Source: Lentisalinibacter sediminis
GTDB lineage: Bacteria > Pseudomonadota > Gammaproteobacteria > Steroidobacterales > Woeseiaceae
Length of the DNA stretch: 64,000 nt
Direction of reading: 5' to 3'
Assembly: GCF_040706615.1 (NCBI RefSeq)
Contig: NZ_JAPDRF010000006.1
Span: 173,915-237,914, forward strand
Under the pieces are notes generated by a model. The model was given only the letters and a program-made list of their open reading frames with translations, had not been told where the DNA came from and searched no databases. The translations under genes and the position numbers were made by a program. This document shows positions 57,473-64,000 of this stretch, piece after piece (the stretch's first letter is position 1; the number at the start of each line of letters is the position of its first letter).

Positions 57473-58491
57473 TCACGGTCTATTCGGATCGCCACAGGCT
57501 TCATCACGGCCGGGGCGAACTGAACGACGGCGTACTGGTGCCGGTCTTCGAGCGCCCGCAGCGGGCCGATGCCGTGCTCGAGCGGGTGCGTGACGCCGGG
57601 CTGGGCGAGGTCATCGAGCCGGATGCGTTCGGCGATGCGCCGCTGGCACGCGTGCACACTCCGCGTTATCTCGACTTCCTGCAGTCCGCCTGGCAGGAGT
57701 GGCATGCGCTGCACGGCGACACCGATGCGCTGCCGCTGGCCTGGCCGGCCCGCGGCCTGCGCCGGATCGAGCCGGACCATATCGACGGCCGACTCGGCTA
57801 TTACTCGTTCGACGCCGGCACGCCGATCACGGCGGGCACCTGGGCCGCCGTCAGCGCCGGCGCGGATATCGCGCTCACCGCCGCAGCCCGGGTCGCCGAC
57901 GGCGAGCGCGGCGCGTTCGCCCTGTCCCGCCCGCCCGGGCATCACGCGGGCGCCGACTATTTCGGCGGCTACTGCTACCTGAACAACGCCGCGCTCGCCG
58001 CCGTCCACCTCCTGGACCGGGGCGCGCATCGGGTCGCGATCCTCGACGTGGACTACCATCACGGCAACGGCACCCAGGAGATCTTCTACGACAGGGCCGA
58101 CGTGCTGTTCTGCTCGATCCACTGCGACCCGCGGCAGGAGTACCCCTACTTCCTCGGCTATGCCGACGAGACCGGCCGCGGCGACGGAGAGGGCTGCAAC
58201 CGGAATCTGCCGCTGGCACCCGGCAGCGACTGGGCCGTGTGGTCCGAGGCCCTCGGCCGCGCGCTGGACGCGACGAGGCGCTACGCCCCCGACGCTCTCG
58301 TCGTCTCGCTGGGCGTCGACACCTACGAGCGCGACCCGATTGCGGCCTTCCGCCTGCGCACCGACGACTACCCGCGGCTGGGCGAGCGTATCGCCGCCCT
58401 GAGCCTGCCCACGGTGTTCATCCTGGAGGGCGGCTATGCGGTACCCGAGATCGGCGATAACGTCGTCAACGTCCTGCGAGGCTACGATTAG
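57469..58491 (+). CDS. Histone-deacetylase-superfamily deacylase
   Basis: 340 residues of the HDAC/acetylpolyamine amidohydrolase fold. Catalytic and zinc motifs: SRPPGHHAGADYFGGYCYLN, ILDVDYHHGNGTQE and SLGVDTYERDP. Bacterial members deacetylate polyamines or short-chain amides. It starts within the tandem repeat array with no obvious ribosome site, so translation may depend on coupling to the upstream gene, whose stop is 30 bases away. Confidence 0.88.
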   Translation: MITVYSDRHRLHHGRGELNDGVLVPVFERPQRADAVLERVRDAGLGEVIEPDAFGDAPLARVHTPRYLDFLQSAWQEWHALHGDTDALPLAWPARGLRRIEPDHIDGRLGYYSFDAGTPITAGTWAAVSAGADIALTAAARVADGERGAFALSRPPGHHAGADYFGGYCYLNNAALAAVHLLDRGAHRVAILDVDYHHGNGTQEIFYDRADVLFCSIHCDPRQEYPYFLGYADETGRGDGEGCNRNLPLAPGSDWAVWSEALGRALDATRRYAPDALVVSLGVDTYERDPIAAFRLRTDDYPRLGERIAALSLPTVFILEGGYAVPEIGDNVVNVLRGYD

Positions 58492-58569
58492 GGCGGCGCC
58501 GCGATTGGTCGGGAACCCCCGGGCGGGTCGCCTGTCGGAACAGGGGTCGGTACGAGAGTCCGGGCCGCG

Positions 58570-58588
58570 CAATCCGGTTTGCTAGAAT
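58570..58588 (+). promoter_or_regulatory. Extended -10 promoter candidate
   Basis: TTTGCTAGAAT gives TGnTAGAAT, an extended -10, 40 bases before the M16 protease start; no convincing -35 box. Confidence 0.45.
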
Positions 58589-58627
58589 GCGCGCCCTTTC
58601 GAAGCACCCGAGAGAAGAAGGCAGACT

Positions 58628-61393
58628 ATGAATCTGATCACACCCCTCGGCCGGGGGCTCGCCGCCCTCGTCCTGTCCCTGTCCGCGCTGGCCGCCCACG
58701 CCGCCGCGCCGGCATCGGACATCGACATCCCCAATACCGAATTTACCCTGGACAACGGCCTCACGGTGATCGTGCACGAGGACCGCAAGGCCCCCATCGT
58801 GGCGGTGAACGTCTGGTACCACGTCGGATCGAAGAACGAGCCGGAGGGCAAGACCGGTTTCGCCCACCTGTTCGAACACCTGATGTTCAACGGCACCGAG
58901 AACTACAATGACGAGTATTTCGTGCCGTTCCAGAAGGTGGGCGCCACCGACCAGAACGGCACCACCAACTTCGACCGCACCAACTACTTCCAGAACGTCC
59001 CCTCGACCGCGCTGGACCTGGCGCTGTGGATGGAATCCGACCGCATGGGTCATCTTCTCGGTGCGGTGGACCAGGACAAGCTCGACGAGCAGCGCGGTGT
59101 GGTGCAGAACGAGAAGCGCCAGGGCGAGAACAGGCCCTACGGACAGGTCTTCACCCACATCTTCCGCAACCTGTTCCCGGAAGGTCATCCCTACCAGTGG
59201 CTGCCCATCGGCTCCATGGAGGACCTGAACGCGGCCAGCCTGGAAGACGTGCAGGAGTGGTTCAAGACCTATTACGGCCCGAACAACGCGGTCATCGTGA
59301 TCGCCGGTGACGTCACGCCCGAAGTGGCCCGCGAGAAGGCCGAGAAGTACTTCGGCGACATACCGCCGGGGCCGCCCATCGCCAAGTTCGAGGCCTGGTC
59401 GCCGAAGCGCGAAGCCAATGCCCGGGAGGTCATGCAGGACCGGGTGCCCCAGGCGCGCATCTACAAGAACTGGGTGGGGCCGAACTGGAGCCATCCGGAT
59501 GCCGAGCTGTTGAGCCTGGCCGGCAGCGTCCTGTCCTCCGGCAAGACCAGCCGGCTGTACAAGCGGCTGGTCTACGACGAGCAGATCGCCACCTCTGTGG
59601 ACGCCACGCCCTATTTCGCCGAGATCGCCGGTGTGGTCGGACTCGAGGCCACCGCCCAGCCCGGCGGGGACCTGGCCGCCATCGAGAAGGCGCTGGACGA
59701 GGAGCTGGCCCGGTTCCTGGAGGAAGGCCCGACCAGGGACGAACTCGAGCGCGCCAAGACCCGTTACATCGCGGGTTTCATGCGCGGTATCGAGCGCATC
59801 GGCGGCTTCGGCGGCAAGTCCGACATACTGGCGCAGAATGCCGTCTACGCCGACGACCCGGACTTCTACAAGATATCGCTGGCCCGCATCGAGAAGGCGA
59901 CGCCGAAGGCCGTGATGGAAGCGGCCCGGCGCTGGTACGAAGCGGGCTCCTACACCCTCGAGGTGCATCCGTTCCCCGACCTCGCCGCCAGCGGCGCGGG
60001 CGCCGAGCGCAGCGACGGGCCGCCGATGCCGACCGACTTCCCGTCGGTGGGCTTCGACGCATTCGAGCGCGCGACGCTCGACAACGGCATGGAGCTGATC
60101 GTGGCCAGCCGGGACGCCGTACCGGTCGTGAACTTCACGCTGATGCTGGACGCGGGCTATGCCTCCGACCAGTTCGGCGAGCCCGGCACGTCCAGCCTGG
60201 CCATGTCCATGCTGGACGAGGGCACGAAGCGACGCGACGCGCTGGCCATCTCCGAGGAACTCTCGCGCCTCGGCGCAAACTTCGGCGCCGGTTCCAACCT
60301 GGATATGTCCACCGTCTCGCTGAACGCGCTGACCGCAAACCTGGACGAGTCGCTCGACATCTACGCCGACATCATCCTGAACCCGTCGTTCCCGGAGGCG
60401 GACCTGGCGCGGCTGAAGAAGCAGTTCCGGGCGCAGATCCAGCGGGAGAAGGTGACGCCGGTGTCCATGGCCCTGCGCGTGTTCCCCGAGCTGATGTACG
60501 GCGAGGGCCATGCCTACAGCCTGCCGCTCACCGGGTCCGGCACGCTGGAGTCGCTGGAACGGATCGACCGGCAGACGCTGATGGCGTACCACGGCACCTG
60601 GTTCCGGCCGAACAACGCCACCATGATCGTGGTGGGTGACACCACCATGGAGAGCATCCGGCCGAAGCTGGAGAAGCTGTTCCGTGACTGGGAGCCGGGC
60701 TCCGTGCCGGTGAAGAACGTCGACGCCGTGGCCCAGCGGCCGGAGGAGAAGATCTACCTGCTCGACCGGCCGGACGCCGAGCAGTCCATCATCTTCGCCG
60801 GCCACGTCATGCCGCCGAAGGCCAACCCGGACGAGTTTGCCATCGCCGCCATGAACAACGTGCTCGGCGGTGACTTCTCCGCGCGGCTGAACATGAACCT
60901 GCGCGAAGACAAGAGCTGGTCCTACGGTGCCCGCACGCTGATTCTGGACGCCGCCGGTCCGAGGCCCTTCCTGGGCTATGCGCCGGTCCAGACGGACAAG
61001 ACGGCGCCGTCCATGGCCGAAATCCGCCGCGAACTCGTGGAGATCGTCGGCGAGCGGCCGCCCACCGAGGACGAACTCGCACGCGTTCTGGATGACAACA
61101 CACTGTCGCTGCCGGGCCGCTGGGAGACGGCCGGCGCGGTTGCGGGCTCGCTGGTCGAGATGGTGCGTTTCGGCTACGACGACGACTACTGGGACACCTA
61201 TGCCGAGAACGTACGCGGCGTCTCCCTGCAGCAGGTCAGCGAAGCCGCCGACGAGTACGTGAAGCCCGACAACCTCATCTGGGTGGTCGTCGGCGACCGG
61301 GCGAAGATCGAGAGCGAGATCCGGGCTCTGAAGATCGGCGAGATCGTCCCCATCGACGCGGACGGGAACGTGCTCGCAGACCAGGGCACGTAA
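58628..61393 (+). CDS. Exported M16-family zinc protease (two-domain)
   Basis: 921 residues. Signal peptide LAALVLSLSALAAHAAA. First half has the inverted zinc motif HLFEH (H80, E83, H84) followed by MFNGTENY and the distal glutamate region; the second half repeats the fold with no complete zinc motif (SLAMSMLDEGTKRRD). This is the pitrilysin/insulinase arrangement of an active and an inactive half in one chain. Probably degrades short peptides in the periplasm. Confidence 0.92.
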   Translation: MNLITPLGRGLAALVLSLSALAAHAAAPASDIDIPNTEFTLDNGLTVIVHEDRKAPIVAVNVWYHVGSKNEPEGKTGFAHLFEHLMFNGTENYNDEYFVPFQKVGATDQNGTTNFDRTNYFQNVPSTALDLALWMESDRMGHLLGAVDQDKLDEQRGVVQNEKRQGENRPYGQVFTHIFRNLFPEGHPYQWLPIGSMEDLNAASLEDVQEWFKTYYGPNNAVIVIAGDVTPEVAREKAEKYFGDIPPGPPIAKFEAWSPKREANAREVMQDRVPQARIYKNWVGPNWSHPDAELLSLAGSVLSSGKTSRLYKRLVYDEQIATSVDATPYFAEIAGVVGLEATAQPGGDLAAIEKALDEELARFLEEGPTRDELERAKTRYIAGFMRGIERIGGFGGKSDILAQNAVYADDPDFYKISLARIEKATPKAVMEAARRWYEAGSYTLEVHPFPDLAASGAGAERSDGPPMPTDFPSVGFDAFERATLDNGMELIVASRDAVPVVNFTLMLDAGYASDQFGEPGTSSLAMSMLDEGTKRRDALAISEELSRLGANFGAGSNLDMSTVSLNALTANLDESLDIYADIILNPSFPEADLARLKKQFRAQIQREKVTPVSMALRVFPELMYGEGHAYSLPLTGSGTLESLERIDRQTLMAYHGTWFRPNNATMIVVGDTTMESIRPKLEKLFRDWEPGSVPVKNVDAVAQRPEEKIYLLDRPDAEQSIIFAGHVMPPKANPDEFAIAAMNNVLGGDFSARLNMNLREDKSWSYGARTLILDAAGPRPFLGYAPVQTDKTAPSMAEIRRELVEIVGERPPTEDELARVLDDNTLSLPGRWETAGAVAGSLVEMVRFGYDDDYWDTYAENVRGVSLQQVSEAADEYVKPDNLIWVVVGDRAKIESEIRALKIGEIVPIDADGNVLADQGT

Positions 61394-61399
61394 TCGACC

Positions 61400-61484
61400 A
61401 TGTAGGAGGGCCTTCAGGCCCGATGCATCGCCCGATGCATGACCCGATCCGGAATCCGGTCGGGCCTGAAGGCCCTCCTACATC
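61400..61484. repeat. Inverted REP pair with 12-bp spacer repeat
   Basis: A plus copy (61400-61424) and a minus copy (61458-61484); between them CCCGATGCATCG, CCCGATGCATGA and CCCGATCCGG form a 2.5-unit 12-bp repeat. Confidence 0.9.
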
Positions 61485-61524
61485 TTTTTTGCCCGCCGGT
61501 GGCGGCGCAGGTTAACGTACCCGG

Positions 61525-63051
61525 ATGAGCCCGGACCCCACCGACTACCTGAAGCGCATCCTCACCGCCCGCGTCTACGAAGTCGCGGAGGAGACCCCCC
61601 TCGACGCCGCACCGAATCTCTCGGCGCGCCTCGGTCACTCGGTGTGGCTGAAGCGCGAGGATCTGCAGCAGGTCTTCTCCTTCAAGCTTCGCGGCGCCTA
61701 CAATCGCATGTCCCGCCTGGCCGACGCAGACCTGCAGAAAGGCGTCATCTGCAGCTCGGCCGGCAACCATGCCCAGGGCGTGGCGCTGGCGGCAGGCCGG
61801 CTCGGCATCCAGGCCTTCATCGTCATGCCCGTGACGACACCCCGCATCAAGGTGGAGGCCGTGCGCAAGCTGGGCGGCGAGGTGGTACTGGAGGGCGATA
61901 CCTACGACGACGCCTACGCCCATGCCCGCCGGCTGGAGGCCGAGCGCGGCCTGACCTTCATCCATCCGTTCGACGATCCGGACGTCATCGCCGGCCAGGG
62001 CACCATCGCCATGGAGATACTGCGCCAGCACCCCGGCGACATCGACGCGGTATTCGTGCCGGTGGGCGGCGGCGGCCTCATCGCCGGCATCGCGTCGTAC
62101 ATCAAGGCGCTGCGCGACGACATCCGCATCGTCGGCGTGGAGCCGGAGGATTCGGCGGGCATGAGCCGCTCTCTCGCGGCCGGCGAGCCGGTGACCCTGG
62201 AGCGCGTCGGCATCTTCGCCGACGGCGTAGCCGTGCGCAGAGTGGGCGACGAGACCTTCCGTCTCTGCCGCGAGCTGGTGGACGAGATCGTGCTGGTGGA
62301 CACGGACGAAATCTGCGCAGCCATCCGGGACATCTTCGAGGACACGCGCTCCATTGTGGAGCCTGCCGGCGCTCTGGCGGTCGCTGGTATGAAGAAATAC
62401 GCGGAGGAGCGCAAGCCGCCGGCGGGGCGGGAGTTCGTCACGGTGAACTGCGGCGCCAACGTGAACTTCGACCGGCTGCGCCACATCGCCGAGCGCGCCG
62501 CCATCGGTGAGCAGCGTGAAGCCCTGCTGGCCGTCGGCATCCCCGAGCGGCCCGGTAGCTTCCGGGCATTCTGCGCGGCCATCGGCCGGCGCAACGTCAC
62601 CGAGTTCAATTACCGCTACAGCGATGCGGAAGAGGCGCACATCTTCGTGGGCCTGGAGCTCGGCGGAGGCCGCGCCGAGAAAGACAGGCTCGTGGCCGAT
62701 CTGCACTCCCAGGGTTACCCGGTGCAGGACCTTACCGACAACGAGATGGCCAAATTGCATATCCGGCACATGGTCGGCGGCCGGGCCGGCGGGCTGCCGG
62801 ACGAGCGGCTGCTGCGGTTCGAGTTCCCCGAACGCCCCGGCGCACTGGCCGAATTCCTCGATGCGGTGGGCTCGCACTGGAACATCAGCCTGTTCCACTA
62901 CCGCAACCATGGCTCGGATTACGGCCGCATCCTCACCGGCATCCAGGTACCTCGGGGCGACAGCGACGAATTCGAGCGGCACCTGCAAAAACTCGGCTAC
63001 CCGCACTGGGACGAGAGTGACAACCCCGCCTACCGGCTGTTCCTCGCCTGA
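61525..63051 (+). CDS. ilvA: Threonine ammonia-lyase, biosynthetic
   Basis: 508 residues. PLP lysine K54 lies in VFSFKLRGAYN; the phosphate-binding glycine loop is VPVGGGGLIAG. Residues 330-508 hold two ACT-like regulatory modules (EALLAVGIPERPGSFRAFC and RFEFPERPGALAEFLDAVG) that mark the isoleucine-inhibited biosynthetic form. It makes 2-oxobutyrate for isoleucine in the cytosol. Stop codon overlaps the first unit of a 12-bp tandem repeat. Confidence 0.93.
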   Translation: MSPDPTDYLKRILTARVYEVAEETPLDAAPNLSARLGHSVWLKREDLQQVFSFKLRGAYNRMSRLADADLQKGVICSSAGNHAQGVALAAGRLGIQAFIVMPVTTPRIKVEAVRKLGGEVVLEGDTYDDAYAHARRLEAERGLTFIHPFDDPDVIAGQGTIAMEILRQHPGDIDAVFVPVGGGGLIAGIASYIKALRDDIRIVGVEPEDSAGMSRSLAAGEPVTLERVGIFADGVAVRRVGDETFRLCRELVDEIVLVDTDEICAAIRDIFEDTRSIVEPAGALAVAGMKKYAEERKPPAGREFVTVNCGANVNFDRLRHIAERAAIGEQREALLAVGIPERPGSFRAFCAAIGRRNVTEFNYRYSDAEEAHIFVGLELGGGRAEKDRLVADLHSQGYPVQDLTDNEMAKLHIRHMVGGRAGGLPDERLLRFEFPERPGALAEFLDAVGSHWNISLFHYRNHGSDYGRILTGIQVPRGDSDEFERHLQKLGYPHWDESDNPAYRLFLA

Positions 63052-63085
63052 GGACGATTGCGAGGACGATTGCGAGCACAATTGC
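63050..63085. repeat. Three 12-bp tandem repeats
   Basis: GAGGACGATTGC, GAGGACGATTGC, GAGCACAATTGC, then a partial unit, beginning at the ilvA stop. The rest of the 218-bp gap contains the sodB promoter. Confidence 0.8.
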
Positions 63086-63158
63086 GATAGCGCAGTTACG
63101 GCGCCGCCCCGACATGCTAAACGTGGCGCTATAGTCTTCGACCGCGCCGGGACGCTCC

Positions 63159-63187
63159 TTGTAAGCTTGTCGGCGCGTGCTTAGAAT
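63159..63187 (+). promoter_or_regulatory. sigma-70 promoter of sodB
   Basis: TTGTAA and TAGAAT with a 17-base spacer, about 82 bases upstream of the SodB start. This leaves an untranslated leader of about 75 bases. Confidence 0.65.
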
Positions 63188-63269
63188 GATTCCAGATATC
63201 GCCGCAGGATCACGCGACCTGGCGCGATCTCGGCGTCAACCCATTTTTTTCATTCGGAAGGAGTCATCC

Positions 63270-63848
63270 ATGGCCCACGAATTGCCTGCGCTGCCTTATG
63301 CGAAGGACGCTCTGGAACCCGTCATCTCGGCGGAGACCCTAGAGTACCACTATGGCAAACATCACCAGACCTACGTCAACAACCTGAACAATATGATCCC
63401 CGGCACGGAGTACGAGAAAGCGTCGCTGGAGGACATCATCAGGAAAGCCGACGGCGGCCTGTTCAATAACGCGGCCCAGGTCTGGAACCACACCTTCTAC
63501 TGGAACTGCCTGAGCCCGGACGGCGGCGGCGAGCCCGGCGGCGCACTGGGCAAAGCCATCGACAAGGCCTTCGGTTCCCTCGACAAGTTCAAGGAGGAGT
63601 TCCAGAAGGCCGGCGCCGGCAACTTCGGCTCCGGCTGGACCTGGCTCGTGAAGGACGGCGACGGCGTGGCCATCGTCAACACGGACGATGCCGGCAACCC
63701 GCTGCGCGACGGCAAGACGCCGCTGCTGACGGTGGACATCTGGGAGCACGCCTACTACATCGACTACCGCAACGCGCGGCCGAAATACCTGGAGGCGATC
63801 TGGAAGATCATCAACTGGGATTACGTGTCGGGCAATTACGAAGCGTAA
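63270..63848 (+). CDS. sodB: Superoxide dismutase [Fe]
   Basis: 192 residues, the usual length. Metal ligands are H27 (LEYHYGKHHQTYV), His in AQVWNHTFYWNCL, and Asp/His in VDIWEHAYYIDYRN. The Gln in the FeSOD-type position (NNAAQVWNHTF) and absence of Mn-type residues point to iron. Strong ribosome site GGAAGGAG. Cytosolic defence against superoxide. The start at 63270 is clear; the earlier frame is not real. Confidence 0.95.
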   Translation: MAHELPALPYAKDALEPVISAETLEYHYGKHHQTYVNNLNNMIPGTEYEKASLEDIIRKADGGLFNNAAQVWNHTFYWNCLSPDGGGEPGGALGKAIDKAFGSLDKFKEEFQKAGAGNFGSGWTWLVKDGDGVAIVNTDDAGNPLRDGKTPLLTVDIWEHAYYIDYRNARPKYLEAIWKIINWDYVSGNYEA

Positions 63849-63853
63849 CGCAA

Positions 63854-63870
63854 CATGTAGGAGGGGCTTT
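63854..63870. repeat. REP cut by an insertion sequence
   Basis: CATGTAGGAGGGGCTTTAA starts as a REP but loses its second half at 63868, where the insertion-sequence end begins. Confidence 0.7.
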
Positions 63871-64000
63871 AAGGAACCTCTATTAACCCCGTTTCGGATT
63901 CGTCGGTTGCTGTGATTGCGGAGATCGGGCGTTCGAGACGATAGATTGGCCCGGCCGGGTGGATAGTCGGGTCGTGATGAGCAAGGCTTCGGACCTCGTT
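63871..64000 (+). mobile_element. Left end of an insertion sequence (IS5-like), truncated by window end
   Basis: GGAACCTCTATTAACCCC after the interrupted REP resembles terminal inverted repeats of IS5-group elements, and the TTAA next to it fits their YTAR-type target. About 100 bases of leader follow before a start codon. The other end is outside the window, so the assignment is provisional. Confidence 0.5.
63977..64000 (+). CDS. Start of a probable transposase (partial)
   Basis: Eight codons, MSKASDLV, at the expected distance from the insertion-sequence end. Too short to assign by itself; the call rests on context. Confidence 0.35.

Overview
The window is 64 kb of high-GC bacterial chromosome, densely coding, with short intergenic gaps and frequent 4-bp start/stop overlaps. 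TonB-dependent uptake, many lipoproteins and outer-envelope proteins, Fe-type superoxide dismutase, biosynthetic threonine deaminase and palindromic REP sequences (core GTAGGAGGGCCTTCAGGCCCGA) all fit a Gammaproteobacterium, probably an environmental or marine one. The genus cannot be named from the sequence alone. No prophage, CRISPR array or known defence island is visible. The only transposon trace is an insertion-sequence end in the last 130 bases.

Layout. 1-9.2 kb: ArsR/SRPBCC pair, large zinc metalloprotease, DUF72 protein, Mut7-C protein, ZIP metal transporter, glutathionyl-hydroquinone reductase, a DUF4136 lipoprotein and tRNA-Ala(CGC). 9.2-16.2 kb: a minus-strand series of AsmA-like DUF748, membrane and exported proteins of unknown function, plus a HAD phosphatase. 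16.3-21 kb: DUF6498 membrane protein, HD-domain nucleotidase, Acg-type nitroreductase, small exported protein and a Tat-exported PhoD-like phosphatase. 21.3-28.1 kb: TonB receptor, tannase/feruloyl esterase, carotenoid oxygenase and cyclopropane fatty acid synthase. 28.2-30.9 kb: omega-amidase, methionine/glutamine aminotransferase and CPBP protease.

31.0-36.9 kb is a seven-gene, tightly packed minus-strand operon. It encodes an ExbB/TolQ/MotA-like channel protein, an ExbD/TolR-like partner, lipoproteins, a coiled-coil periplasmic protein and a lytic transglycosylase. It looks like an ion-driven trans-envelope machine acting on the cell wall, and it does not match any named system I know. 37-43.2 kb: an MmgE/PrpD protein, then a 2-oxoacid:acceptor oxidoreductase (beta, fused gamma-alpha) with a GltD-like flavin/Fe-S subunit.

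43.4-50.4 kb holds a nitrilase-fold protein lacking two catalytic residues, two tandem mini-cytochromes c, a radical-SAM coproporphyrinogen-oxidase-like protein, an 11-haem cytochrome c/cytochrome b fusion (CbcL-like architecture) and a multihaem NapC/NirT cytochrome (ImcH-like architecture). Together they look like a quinol-to-multihaem electron export module. 50.4-63.9 kb: SDR, acyl-CoA ligase, dihydroorotase, prolyl aminopeptidase divergent from an oligopeptide-binding lipoprotein, histone-deacetylase-fold amidohydrolase, M16 protease, IlvA and SodB.

Repeats are a prominent feature. At least ten REP loci are present and several supply stop codons to genes. A 39-bp repeat occurs inside the metalloprotease gene and again at the start of the DUF72 gene, with a more distant relative in the ExbD-like gene. 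Micro-arrays of 11-12 bp units with a TTGC core sit at three gene boundaries.
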